Shown: positions 46,260 through 55,766 of the stretch, piece after piece | How the letters are laid out: every line of letters starts with the position of its first letter | Position numbering within the stretch: the stretch's first letter is position 1 | DNA from: PNOJ01 sp016706845 | GTDB lineage: Bacteria; Krumholzibacteriota; Krumholzibacteriia; LZORAL124-64-63 | Length of the DNA: 64,000 nucleotides | NCBI GenBank assembly: GCA_016706845.1 | Contig: JADJIV010000011.1 | Location: 60,775 to 124,774, forward strand | Direction of reading: 5' to 3' | Notes under the pieces: model-generated | Database searches by the model: none | Told to the model about the DNA's origin: nothing | The model's input: the letters and a program-made list of their open reading frames with translations, nothing else | Position numbers and translations under genes: made by a program

Positions 46260-49200
46260 CTACGGAATCTCAATCATAAAGCGCTTAATAAGTTCAGGCG
46301 GAAGTTCTTCCATTAGCTGCCACCGCACCGTAATGGGTTGGTCACCTTTCCACGATTCAAATGTCAAAGGACCGCAGTAATAAAAGGGCGCGGTCTTGCT
46401 GCCATTCTTTGATTTTTTCCGAACAAATAGCTGAGGCGTAACGCCATGGAGTACATGATCTCGCATAATCATCCCCGATGGCAAATGTCGCGCCTGCTGA
46501 TTCTGACTCTGCCACTCAAATAAGTTCGGGGACAAGAACCGATCAGCGTATTGATGCTCAGAAGTCATACCTGGCTTCTCAAGTGTCACCAACAGGAAGA
46601 GATGCTTACCTTCGCGGATAAATCCTTGGTGCCATTTACTTTTCCGAAATGTCACTCCAAATAGCCCCGGAATCTCAGGCCGGAAGTATGGCACCCATAA
46701 CTTGGCCGACTCCGACACGACTCTCCGCTGCTGTGGCTCAAGGATCCAGTACTCTTCTCGCTGCTCTAGCACTACAAAGTGGTTTGTTCCCGGTAATCCG
46801 GCGTCAGGTCCAAACCAACCACGCAACACGGTCGCCAGCACGTTGTCTGCGCTTCCTCGTTTTCGCATCACATTTACCGCCACCTTAACAAACTCAGCCT
46901 CCAGCACCTGATCGTTGATGCGAATCGGCGTTGTTCCGTAGGGGGCAGCCCTGGCGCCTCATCCCGGGGTAATGGGAATATAATTGGTCTCCCTGAAGAA
47001 ACATTCACCTTCAGTACATACTGCTTTGCGGGAGCCGAAGCAATTTCGACCTTATTATTAAGATATTGCCCTAATCGCCATTCACAAATTTCCCGAACCA
47101 ATTCCTGGAACGCTGTTCGCTCATCCATGGCAACATCGAAGGTCGTTTTAAAGAGGCCGTCCTCATATGCAAACCACTTGCGACCCTCAGTTCCCTGACC
47201 ACCGATCCAGGCTTCAATGGGATTCCGTTCAAGGTGTTGCTGCAAATCGTTATCGTTGTCAAATGGTGGCCCCACATCTTCGCGAAGGCGCTGCATCCGC
47301 TCAGCTCGCCGTCGAAATGCAACAACCAGATCGGTGATGGCTAGCGAGCCAGGCAGTGCATCCTCGTTGAGCATTGCCAGCAACAAGAGCATCTTGTAAC
47401 TGCGCGTCATTGGTGTGGTGGCCAGGTCCTCTAGAAAAATTTTGTGCGACTTGTAGGCGGCAACCTGGTTTACCGTAAGGCCATCCATCGCACAGACAAA
47501 TCCGAACCAACTGCCGTATTGCTTGCGAGTAGCATTAGGCTTGTAGCCCGCGTGATAAGTTTCCAGTGCCGTTGGTCGATGCCCATTCATGGCGACAAAG
47601 TCCTTGTAATACTCTTGCACTACCGCGGTGCCGCCCGTCATCTGTAACAGCCCTTCTAAGATACGTACTGCCTCCAGGTCATAAGTCACCTCGCAACCTG
47701 GTGGAAGCTCCAAGGTGCCGGCTCGCCACTCTTTTATTTTCTCAGAGATTTCTAACTTTGCGTCGCCCAGGGCGAATAGGGTCTGTGGTTTGATCAGGAA
47801 GCCTCGGTGATTGCCGATGTAGTCAATGACGTTCAGCCGTTCCTTTCCTTCGGCTACCCTCAAGCCTCGACCAAACTGTTGTTGCCAAACAATCCGCGAT
47901 TCCGTTGGCCGCAGCATGAGCACGGTGTCGACTGATGGGAGATCAACGCCCTCATTGAAAAGATCGACGGCAAACACGACATCGATTTTGCCTTCGCTTA
48001 GCCTTTCTAGAGAATGAGTCCGAGGTGCGCTGGTTGGACCTGAATGCACAGCCACCGCTCGCATACCACACTCATTAAAATAGTGTGCCATGTAGTTTGC
48101 GTGCCGAACTGAACAGCAGAAGCCTAGCGTCCGCAAACCACCACGTTTCTAAAGTTGCTCCAAAACATTATGGGCTCTTGTCTCAGTAGCCACCGCTGCC
48201 GTCAGTTCATTTTCGTCGAATCGGCTATTACGCCAAGGTATGTTTCGGTAATCAACGTTGTCGGGTACTCCATAATAATGAAACGGCGACAGCAAGCCCA
48301 GCGTGATGCCGCGTCCAATATCGCAGCGATAAACCATGTTCTCTTCACATAGGCCTAACAAATTGCCGCCATCAGTCCGCTCGGGTGTTGCCGTTAGACA
48401 CAGCATGAACTTAGGTGAAAAATAATTAATGATCTTTCGGTATGTTGCCGCCGCCGCGTGGTGAAATTCGTCAATAATTATGTAGTCAAATGCGTCGAGC
48501 GCGAACTGACGCAAGTGAGGTAGCCTGCTCAATGTTTGAACTGAGGCGAATAAGACGTCAGCATCGAGTGACTTTTCTGTCCCGGTGTATCTGCCCAACC
48601 GCGCATGCGGTCGGATTTTTCGAAATGTGCGCATCGACTGCCCCAGAATTTCATCGCGATGGGCCACAAACAGAACCCGTCGATACTCAGGCCGATTACT
48701 ATCAAAGGCGCTCAGCCACGTTTTACCAAGCCCCGTGGCTAGTACAACGAGACCTGCACAATTTCCCTTGGTCCTCGTATCCTCGAGCGCTTCTAAGGCC
48801 TCCTCTTGGACCAGGTGGGGCGTCGGGACTTCACCATCCGGTTCCATATTGTCGACAACCTGCACATTGACGTCCTTAGGACGCCTATTTTTGTAGTCAA
48901 CCAGCCAGTCTGCCGTCACTGGCAGCGTCTGCGGATCAGCCCACAAAGCCTCGAAAGCCGCCTGTACCTCAGCCAATCCAGCCGTATCAGTTGCTGATTC
49001 GATGCGATAGTTCCACTCTACACCTTCGCATAATGCAGTTCTTGATAGGTTAGAACTGCCCACATATGCCGACCACTGACCGCTGTTGGAAGAAATTAGG
49101 TATGCTTTAGGATGAAATGAACGTTCACGGCACTGGTAGATCCGAAGTTCGAGGCTTCCCGGCAGGTCCAGCAAACGCTGTAGCGCCAGAGGGTCTGTCA

Positions 49201-49801
49201 CGAATTGGTAATCACCAGTCAGAATACGAGCTGTACCTCCGCGACTTAACAAATCGCGGATGTGGTCCTCTAACAGATCAACGCCACTCGGCAAAATGAA
49301 AGCAACAGCCAAGTCGAACTTGTTGGCCGCATCAAGATCGGACAATAGGCGTTCTAACAAGGGATCGAGCGCACCGCCCCGAATGAGTTTGCCTTGACAC
49401 GATCCTGATACAGCATTCGGATTCAGGTAGTTCGCTTTTGCGGGAATCACTCCACGAACACCACCCGTTGGGTCGTCGACATCACCTAGGTATCGAGGAA
49501 TTAAGTGAATGTGCAGGTGGGGAACCGTTTGTCCAGCTGCCTCGCCAACGTTGACTCCGATATTAAAGCCGTCGGGGTGATGTGATTTAAGCACAATATT
49601 ACGAGCAGTAATAAGCGCCGCGGTTAAAGCCTGCTGTTCAGAGGGTGCCGCAGCGAACCAATCACCCACATGGCGCCTTGGAGTCACCAATAAATGTCCT
49701 AATGACACAGGAAAGGCATCGCAGATTATTCGGACCAACGAGTCTTCATGGACAACACAGTCGTGGCTTGGAAAGCAAAAGGGGCAATCTCGCTCCATCA
49801 T
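46260..49801 (-). pseudogene. HIT - PLD - SF2 helicase - DUF3427 protein, interrupted by an in-frame TAG and a frameshift
   Basis: One gene in three pieces. Residues 1-110 are a HIT domain (CPFC 6-9; HLHIHL 95-100). Residues ~145-300 are a PLD-like domain (FHPKAYL with His230, Lys232, then YVGSSNLS). A DEAD-type helicase follows: ATGLGKT (355-361), DEFHH (444-448), LTATPER, then FNEGVDLPSVD and QQFGRGLR after the break. The C-terminal DUF3427-like domain has YGSWFGFV and the terminal FEWQSQNQQ, VRKKSK and YYCGPL. The codon at 48151-48149 is TAG in the same frame on both sides (VLEQL-stop-KRGGL), compatible with CAG to TAG. A separate frameshift lies at a C-run near 46935-46945. With both corrected the protein is about 1,180 residues. 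Its ATG overlaps the SprT gene stop by 4 nt. May be a real decayed gene or a sequence problem. Confidence 0.85.
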
Positions 49802-50355
49802 CGGTTGTCCTTGTGGTTAGAGATATACGATTCAATCGTAAGTGCGCCATCTAATCCAGCGTCGACACAGGCGGCACACCGCCATCGATGTTGTGGCCTC
49901 GCTGCTGTGCGAGTAGTGTGGCAAACAGGGCAGGAGTGTCGATAGCGAACTTTTGTAGCCAAGCTACTGCTGGGTGGTGGCAGCGAATCCGTCCATAAAA
50001 TGCGAGTATGCGGCGTGAAGCCGGCAAGGGTAACGAGGGCCTGCCACTCAGGGCCGTGGGGTTTTACTGAGTTCCCGTACCGTTCATAAATTACGAAGTG
50101 GGCTAGTTCGTGGACAAGAACTTCATGGAGAAGTGTCCTGGACGTGTCGATTAGTCTTGGATGAAGATAGATCGTCTTGGTGGCAGGGCAGAAGGATCCT
50201 GGAGACTTACGAAGGCGGCTACCAGTCACAATTGTTGGAGCCGAGCGATCACCAAGACGCCATTCCTGCCCATAGGCATGAAATACAGCAGCCGAGATAT
50301 TTCTTATTTGTGCTCGCCACAATTGATGAGATTGGCCTGGCTTCAGGCGAGGCAT
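49798..50355 (-). CDS. SprT-like zinc metalloprotease
   Basis: A 185-residue protein. The active site is HELAH (residues 82-86), followed by YERYGNSVKPHGPEW with a third His (100), as in SprT/Spartan proteases (HExxH...H). The C-terminal zinc ribbon is CPVC (142-145) and CAAC (160-163). SprT-family enzymes are linked to DNA-protein crosslink cleavage. Here the gene overlaps the HIT-PLD-helicase gene by 4 nt (ATGA), forming a two-gene unit. An upstream hairpin isolates it from the preceding gene. No clear -35/-10 was seen in the 60 bp between them. Confidence 0.88.
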   Translation of the reverse strand: MPRLKPGQSHQLWRAQIRNISAAVFHAYGQEWRLGDRSAPTIVTGSRLRKSPGSFCPATKTIYLHPRLIDTSRTLLHEVLVHELAHFVIYERYGNSVKPHGPEWQALVTLAGFTPHTRILWTDSLPPPSSSLATKVRYRHSCPVCHTTRTAARPQHRWRCAACVDAGLDGALTIESYISNHKDNR

Positions 50356-50416
50356 GTGTCGACCTTTCGCGAATTATTAAGCCGCTTTCGAAATGCCCCC
50401 TAATGCTATCAAAAAC

Positions 50417-50445
50417 AAAGGGCCTACGTCCTTGCAGGCCCCTTT
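50417..50445 (-). terminator. Rho-independent terminator after the HELGH metalloprotease gene
   Basis: On the minus strand AAAGGGGCCT, a 10-nt loop, AGGCCCTTT (one bulge) and then GTTTTTG. It follows the stop at 50513 by ~70 bp and separates that transcript from the SprT operon. Confidence 0.8.
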
Positions 50446-50512
50446 CCTCAATTGAATTATATTTGATCGCCACCGAGGAATCTAACACAAAAACTCCTGA
50501 GTAAGAGTCACA

Positions 50513-52582
50513 TTAGCGCAACATAGTCATCTTCCTTGTGCATCTAACTCCATTATCCGTAGCCATACGCAGAAAATAAGTCCCGCTTGTAGCTGCCCGC
50601 CCCTGATCATCCTGCCCGTCCCAAATGCAGGCATCCCTGTGCTCCCCGGCCCCAATCTCAACATCCAACAATCTCCGCACGAGCCGACCCCGCACGTCGT
50701 AAACCCCCAGGGTCACCCAAGCGGCACGCTTTAACACGAACCCAACAGCCGTACGGGGATTGAAGGGATTCGGCACATTAGGCAACAGCCGAGCCCCCGC
50801 CACTACCACCGCCGGCGTCTCCCCAACCCCCACCGAATAGAAATCCCGCGCATCCACCCGCTCCTGCACCACGCTCATGATCTCGGGCCAGGCATCCTCG
50901 TCAATCGGGAACCCATACTCGTCGACGAACAGCTCCCGCAAATCCTCCCCCGCCGAAGCACTCATCGCCGCCACGAACCAAGTCGCCTGCTTCTCCACCG
51001 AATCCATCGCCACCGGTATCGCCTCCTGCGAAGGCAGGAACGTGCTGAACAAATCGAACCAGCACTTCACCCCGTAAGTCCCCCACATCTCCATCAGAAT
51101 CCCATCCAGCACGTCGGCGTCGATCGTGGCATAATCCCGCCCATTCGCCTTGTATTCCGCCAGCGCATCCGAGAACGTCCCCCAGTAGTCGCAGAAATGC
51201 CCGTCGATGTCCGCCCGCGCCATCGCCCCCAGATCGCTCGGATAATCCATCGCCATCCGCCAGCTCCACAGCGCCCCCAGCGACGCCAGCCCCTCCCCGT
51301 ACGTCGTGTTGTGCTGCGGCGACGGCGTCCACAGGAACATGTTGAACGCGTTGCACGAGCAGGTGAAGTTGTGCCCCAGCTCGTGCCACATCACGAACCA
51401 CTGCGGCCGGCGGTTCGCCGGGTCGTTGATGATGTAGCAGCTGTTGTGCTCCGGCTGCCCCCACAGCCACCCCAGCCGCACCGGGTTCCCGCTGGCCCCG
51501 CACACCGACGTGACGGGGTCGGTGGCCACGTCCAGCACCAGGTACTGCGTCGTCCAGTCCGTGCGGTCGGGCCCCACGCCGATCGCCTGCGCCAGGAACG
51601 CCGCGTCGGTGGCGTGGACCACCTCGTAATGCGCGGTCAGTGCCGCGAGGTCCACCCCCTCGATCACGTCCGGCATCACGAACGTCACGTTGGACGCCGC
51701 GGTCTGCCGGTGCATCACCCCGGGGTCGAAGGCGTTCACCCGGATGACCGCCGAGTTGCCGGCCATGACCCCGTCGACCGTCACGTCGACGTACGGCGTC
51801 TGCCAGTGCTCGCTCGGCGGCACGATGGCGGTCACCAGCCCGTCGGCGTCGACCGTGGCGACGTCCGGATTGGTGCTGTGGTAGGCGACGAAGTGCTCCT
51901 CGGGCGGCAGCAGCGCTCCGTTGGCGTCGCGGATCTCCAGCTCGAGCTGGCCCGTGGCCGGGCCGCTGGGGCACAGCTGCAGGATCGGCGTCGTGACCGT
52001 CACCGTCGCCGGCGGCGTGTACGGCAGCGTCACGGCGTTGCTGACCTGGGTGTCGGAGTTGCCGAACGTGTAGTTCCCGTCGATGACCTTGAACGTCGCG
52101 CAGCGCCAGTTGAAGCTGGCCGCGTTGCCGATCTGGTCCATCCAGACGCTGATGAAGACGACCGACCCCTCGACCGTGACGGTGCCCACGCCCCCGCCCG
52201 GCATCCCGCCGGTGATGTCCACCCAGCCGCCGCCGTACGTCTCCCCGACCACCACCCTGACGTTGAACTCGCTGCCCACCGCGCCGTGGTTCTGGCCGGT
52301 GGACGGATCCTCGTCAGCGTCCACGTACCACAGGTAGGTCTGGCTGTCGTCCGCCCCGGGCAGGCTCGCGGGCACGTCCCCGCGCAGCGCGATGGTGAAC
52401 AGCAGCCGTCCGCCCTGCTGCTCCACGCTCGCGGCCGTGATGTCCAGCGACTCGTCGACCGCCAGGTCCACGGGATCGTCCTGGTAGGAGAGCATCTCCC
52501 AGGCGGAAGCGGCGGCGGGCCACATGACGAGCCCGGCAGCCATCAGCAGCCGGGCGGCGGGGACGACGAAGCGCTGGAACAT
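50513..52582 (-). CDS. Secreted HExxH metalloprotease with Big-like domain and FlgD-like C-terminal domain
   Basis: A 689-residue protein with a signal peptide (LLMAAGLVMWPAAASA). Domains: an N-terminal beta domain (30-190), a bacterial Ig-like (Big_2-type) domain (~200-283, NPDVATVDADGLVTAI), then a peptidase domain with HELGH at 400-404 and a likely third zinc ligand Glu430 (YGEGLASLG), a gluzincin-type arrangement reminiscent of M60-like peptidases. Several Cys (CSC nearby) may form disulfides. The C-terminus has NVPNPFNPRTAVGFVL and GTYFLRM, the FlgD/Por sorting-like domain. It probably acts outside the cell. A degenerate copy of a ~64-bp piece of it lies at 57346-57410. Confidence 0.85.
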   Translation of the reverse strand: MFQRFVVPAARLLMAAGLVMWPAAASAWEMLSYQDDPVDLAVDESLDITAASVEQQGGRLLFTIALRGDVPASLPGADDSQTYLWYVDADEDPSTGQNHGAVGSEFNVRVVVGETYGGGWVDITGGMPGGGVGTVTVEGSVVFISVWMDQIGNAASFNWRCATFKVIDGNYTFGNSDTQVSNAVTLPYTPPATVTVTTPILQLCPSGPATGQLELEIRDANGALLPPEEHFVAYHSTNPDVATVDADGLVTAIVPPSEHWQTPYVDVTVDGVMAGNSAVIRVNAFDPGVMHRQTAASNVTFVMPDVIEGVDLAALTAHYEVVHATDAAFLAQAIGVGPDRTDWTTQYLVLDVATDPVTSVCGASGNPVRLGWLWGQPEHNSCYIINDPANRRPQWFVMWHELGHNFTCSCNAFNMFLWTPSPQHNTTYGEGLASLGALWSWRMAMDYPSDLGAMARADIDGHFCDYWGTFSDALAEYKANGRDYATIDADVLDGILMEMWGTYGVKCWFDLFSTFLPSQEAIPVAMDSVEKQATWFVAAMSASAGEDLRELFVDEYGFPIDEDAWPEIMSVVQERVDARDFYSVGVGETPAVVVAGARLLPNVPNPFNPRTAVGFVLKRAAWVTLGVYDVRGRLVRRLLDVEIGAGEHRDACIWDGQDDQGRAATSGTYFLRMATDNGVRCTRKMTMLR

Positions 52583-52695
52583 GGCGATGTCCTCCCGCGA
52601 ATGGATGGGATGTCGGATAGCGGGGAACCCCTGCGGATGATGCTACTGCTTTGAGAGTGCCTAGTCATTTTGGTTTTTTGATAATATGGACAAAA

Positions 52696-52736
52696 ACCCC
52701 GTCACGTTCAGGTGTGGGCGGCATCAAAGTGCAAAT
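52696..52736. repeat. Dispersed intergenic repeat, copy A
   Basis: Shares CGTTCAGGTGTGGGCGG and a following GTGCAAAT with the copy at 55691-55730. It sits just after the 3' end of the lipoprotein gene (minus strand). Confidence 0.7.
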
Positions 52737-55392
52737 ACTCGCGGTTCGGGGGGCTCCCGGGCATCAGGGGGGGAGGGGGGGCCCCCGCGGGCCCCGGCCC
52801 CCCTCCGGGCGAGCCGGTCCGGGGGGGCGGGCCGGCCGCCACCTCCCCCCCGGCGGCCCCCCGCGGGGGCGGCCCGGGGGCGGCCGGGGGGGGGGGCCGC
52901 GGCGCCCCGGCCGGGCGCGCGCCCCGGCGGCCCCCCCCGGGGGCCGCCGGGGGGGGGCGCCCGCCCCGGCGGGGGGGCCGATCCAGCGGCCAAACCTCCC
53001 AGACGCTGCCCGCGAACCGCGAGCGGTTCCAGTTCAGTCCCGACGTTTCCTCGTTCGGGGGGTTGTCCGGGTCCATGCTGCCGCCGAGGCCGGCCAGCAG
53101 GATGCGGTACACCGTCTCGGTCTGCGTGTCGTGCGAGTCGAAGGGCGGGCCGTTCCGCAGGTACTCGCTGCCGTAGTAGCCGGTGAAGTCCACGAAGTTG
53201 TAGCCGTGCACCTGGTAGTGCTCGACGCCCTCCTGCAGGTTGAACTCCACGTACACCGGAGCCGCGAAGCGGTGTTCGTCCGGATAGATCCACAGGTAAC
53301 CGACGAGCCGCCCCTCGATCATGTCGGGCCGCACCGTCGCCGTGGCGCTGGCCGTGCCCAGGCTGCGCCGCGCGCCGCCCTCGAGCACCCGGTACACGGT
53401 GACGTGCACCTCGTCGCTGCCGGCCGCCATGCCGGCGTGGTAGGTGGCGCGGGCGTCGGCGGTCTCGCAGGGAACGGGGGTGCCGTCGGCCGAGCGCAGG
53501 TTGCCCGCGCTGCCGCCGCCCGACCAGGCGTAGACGGCCTCGGCGCCTTCCGGCAGCGGCGGCGTGAGCTTCGCCTCGAACCAGCGCACGGCGTCGGCGG
53601 CGACGTTGGTCGTGACCGGCGTCAGGGCCAGGGTGCGCGCGCCGACCGTCAGCGTCAGCGTGTCGGCGCCGACGGGCGTCAGCTCGCCGCCCTCGGTGAT
53701 CGCGACCTCGACGATGATGCGCTCGGTGCCCGGCGCGCCGCCGTCGGCGACGTAGCCGACGCTGCGGCGGCTGGTCGTGAAGTCGTTGTCCAGGTCTTCG
53801 GGGTGCGCCGGGTCGACGAGCGTGCCGGCGACGCCGTCGCAGCGCCAGTGGTAGGCGAAGGCCCAGCCCTGCGGGTCCTCCAGCTCGTCCGCCACGTGCA
53901 CCCACAGCGAATCGGCCTCGTCGTACTGGTACATCGCGGTCGGCGACGAGCTGAGGTGGACCGTGGGCTGCGTCGCCCGCACGTCCCACAGATCGGCGTG
54001 GTTGGAGAGCGCGATGTGGCTGGCCACGATGATCGAGTCCATGTAGTTGCCGGCGATGTTGATCCAGCCCACGAGGTTCAGGTAGGAGGCGGCGTTGCTC
54101 ATGGTGGCGGTGGCGTTCGCCGGGCTCAGGCCGCCCCGCACCAGCAGGTGCTCCAGGAAGTCGCAGAGCGTCTGCTGGAACACGGGCGTGGTCGCCGCCG
54201 CGCCGAACAGGTCGAGCGCCGCGGCGCCGTAGTCGCGCTCCTGGACGTGGGTCCACATCGCGGGCACGTTGTCCTTGCAGTAGTTGACGAAGGCGATGAC
54301 CTCGGCGCCCGTGCCCTGCTCCGTGCCCAGGATGTCGTCGAGCTCGCCGAGCTGGTTCGAGGTGGCCGCGATGTTGACCATCAGCGGCACGAAGAAGTCC
54401 AGCACGACCGTGCGGATCGCGACCAGTTCGATCGCCGCGTTCTCGGCCGGCGTGAGCCACGCCTCCGTATCGCCGGGCGGGCTGGCGCCGCCCGCCTTGA
54501 CCGTGTACTCGGTGATCTTGCTGTCGGGCCACAGCTCCAGCGGCAGCGGGTCGCTCACCACCGGCGTGTAGGCGACGTCGCCGGCCAGCCAGCCGCCGAT
54601 GGTGCCCAGCACGCCCGCGAACCCGCCGACCGGCGGCAGCTCGAACGACGTGGCCGGCTCCGTGAGTTCGTGGTGCACGTCGTCCTGGCCGATCCACGCC
54701 GTGCGCTGCACGAAGACCACCGCGCGCCGGCGGTACGAGTTCTTGAGCGTGAGGGTGTTGATGCCGCCCTGGTTCAGCACCGCGATGCCGCTGCGCTCCC
54801 CGGCGGGCTCGACGATCACGCCCTTCTCGCCGGACTCGGCGGTGACGGCCGCCGCCGCGTCCGCGAGCGCCTGCTGCACGGCGGGCTGCGCCTCGGCCAG
54901 GCCCGTCGGGTGGGCGACGGCCGCCGCCGCGACGGCCGCCTCGAGCGCGTCCAGCTCCTCGCCCAGATCCCCGATCAGCCCGCGCACCGCGATCTGCCCC
55001 TCGTCCGGCAGCAGCCAGGTCCCCAGCGCGAAGAACAGCAGCGCCTCGGCCGTGCTGCGCGCGCCGACCGCGGCCGCGTCCTCTGCGATCCAGCCCAGCA
55101 GCAACGGTCCGTCCGCGCCCCGGACCACGGCGAGCTGAGCGCTGCCGTCGCCGGTGAGCACCGTGAACGCGCCGTCGCCCCCCACGCCGGCGCCGCCGGC
55201 GCCGCACACGATGGTCAGCGGCCCCGCCTCGGCCGGGAAGCCGGCCGGCAGGATCACGCTGCCCGTCACGGGGACCGGCTGCGGCTCGGGGTCGGGCGTA
55301 CCGGGAGAATCGCCGCCGCCGCAACCGGCGTGCGTCAGCAGGGACAGCAGCACGAAGATCGACAACAGCACGGGGAACCGACGCAGCGACAT
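52708..55392 (-). CDS. Large lipoprotein of unknown function; C-terminus unreliable
   Basis: The start ATG at 55392 (MSLRRFPVLLSIF) gives a lipoprotein signal with a lipobox (LLTHAGC, Cys ~24), a Gly/Asp/Pro linker and ~780 residues of well-behaved sequence. A beta domain (TGSVILPAGFPAEAGPLTIV), an Ala-rich helical region (ALEAAVAAAAVAHPTGLAEAQ) and a later Ig-like part (WAFAYHWRCDGVAGTLVDPA) can be seen. No family recognised. After VWEVWPLD (~52985) the frame enters a tract of pure G/C and its Gly/Pro/Arg-only translation is not credible. The true stop is probably near 52985. Confidence 0.75.
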   Translation of the reverse strand: MSLRRFPVLLSIFVLLSLLTHAGCGGGDSPGTPDPEPQPVPVTGSVILPAGFPAEAGPLTIVCGAGGAGVGGDGAFTVLTGDGSAQLAVVRGADGPLLLGWIAEDAAAVGARSTAEALLFFALGTWLLPDEGQIAVRGLIGDLGEELDALEAAVAAAAVAHPTGLAEAQPAVQQALADAAAAVTAESGEKGVIVEPAGERSGIAVLNQGGINTLTLKNSYRRRAVVFVQRTAWIGQDDVHHELTEPATSFELPPVGGFAGVLGTIGGWLAGDVAYTPVVSDPLPLELWPDSKITEYTVKAGGASPPGDTEAWLTPAENAAIELVAIRTVVLDFFVPLMVNIAATSNQLGELDDILGTEQGTGAEVIAFVNYCKDNVPAMWTHVQERDYGAAALDLFGAAATTPVFQQTLCDFLEHLLVRGGLSPANATATMSNAASYLNLVGWINIAGNYMDSIIVASHIALSNHADLWDVRATQPTVHLSSSPTAMYQYDEADSLWVHVADELEDPQGWAFAYHWRCDGVAGTLVDPAHPEDLDNDFTTSRRSVGYVADGGAPGTERIIVEVAITEGGELTPVGADTLTLTVGARTLALTPVTTNVAADAVRWFEAKLTPPLPEGAEAVYAWSGGGSAGNLRSADGTPVPCETADARATYHAGMAAGSDEVHVTVYRVLEGGARRSLGTASATATVRPDMIEGRLVGYLWIYPDEHRFAAPVYVEFNLQEGVEHYQVHGYNFVDFTGYYGSEYLRNGPPFDSHDTQTETVYRILLAGLGGSMDPDNPPNEETSGLNWNRSRFAGSVWEVWPLDRPPRRGGRPPPAAPGGGRRGARPAGAPRPPPPAAPGPPPRGAAGGEVAAGPPPRTGSPGGGPGPAGAPPPPLMPGSPPNREYLHFDAAHT
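52745..52990. other. Almost pure G/C tract, probable sequence or assembly artefact
   Basis: About 245 bp with almost no A or T, made of short runs of G and C with partial inverted symmetry, between the recognisable end of the lipoprotein gene and repeat copy A. The protein frame through it is Gly/Pro/Arg/Ala only. Neighbouring DNA is ordinary. Palindromic G/C hairpins do occur at gene ends here (55522, 55735, 62575), so a real hairpin may lie under corrupted base calls. Confidence 0.6.
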
Positions 55393-55521
55393 GGGTCACG
55401 TCCTCTGTTGATATCGATGGTCGAGACATGGGAACCGGATCTTCGATGGCGGGAGCAAAATCTTATCACAGGACAAATGAATTCAAATAACCATTTCGGG
55501 GAGGCGGTGGCACACACAGAA

Positions 55522-55543
55522 CGGGCGGGGTTGCCCCCGCCCG
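55522..55543. terminator. GGGCGGGG hairpin
   Basis: CGGGCGGGG, 4-nt loop TTGC, CCCCGCCCG: a perfect 9-bp stem. A near-identical hairpin occurs at 62575-62600. Terminator-like but without a long T-run. Confidence 0.5.
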
Positions 55544-55690
55544 CCCTTACCCACCATGGTGCAGATTTCATTTCAGCAGTGACATCCGGCGGGTTGCGCC
55601 GCAGACCTCATCGGCCCGGCTAGAAAGGCTAGTAACAGAGTCTGATTTCGACAACGCCGCGAGGCGCTTTTTTGATGAGGAGGGAGAAAT

Positions 55691-55730
55691 CCCGGTGACG
55701 TTCAGGTGTGGGCGGTAGGATCGTGCAAAT
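55691..55730. repeat. Dispersed intergenic repeat, copy B
   Basis: Reads CCCGGTGACGTTCAGGTG then TGGGCGGTAGGATCGTGCAAAT on the plus strand. Same core and end as copy A; the core also makes up copy C at 61414-61445. Confidence 0.7.
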
Positions 55731-55734
55731 GTCC

Positions 55735-55760
55735 GGAAGGGGGGCTGAGCCCCCCCTTCC
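55735..55760 (-). terminator. Hairpin after the MBL-fold gene
   Basis: GGAAGGGGGGC and GCCCCCCCTTCC form an 11-bp stem with one bulge, 7 nt beyond the stop at 55767. No T-run follows. Confidence 0.5.
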
Positions 55761-55766
55761 CTCACT

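Larger units (their letters stand above)
55393..55766. other. Non-coding gap between lipoprotein and MBL-fold genes
   Basis: A 374-bp gap without a credible gene. It contains the hairpin at 55522-55543, repeat copy B (55691-55730) and the hairpin at 55735-55760. The remainder includes the lipoprotein promoter/leader region; no clear -35/-10 pair was identified. Confidence 0.6.

Noticed and set aside
38088..50355. Assignment of the island to DISARM, BREX or Zorya
   Set aside because: No DNA methylase, DUF1998 (DrmB), PglZ or ZorAB genes are present; PLD and SNF2 alone do not define these systems.
55434..55690. Short ORFs in the gap downstream of the MBL-fold gene
   Set aside because: They cross the hairpin and repeat and have no ribosome site.
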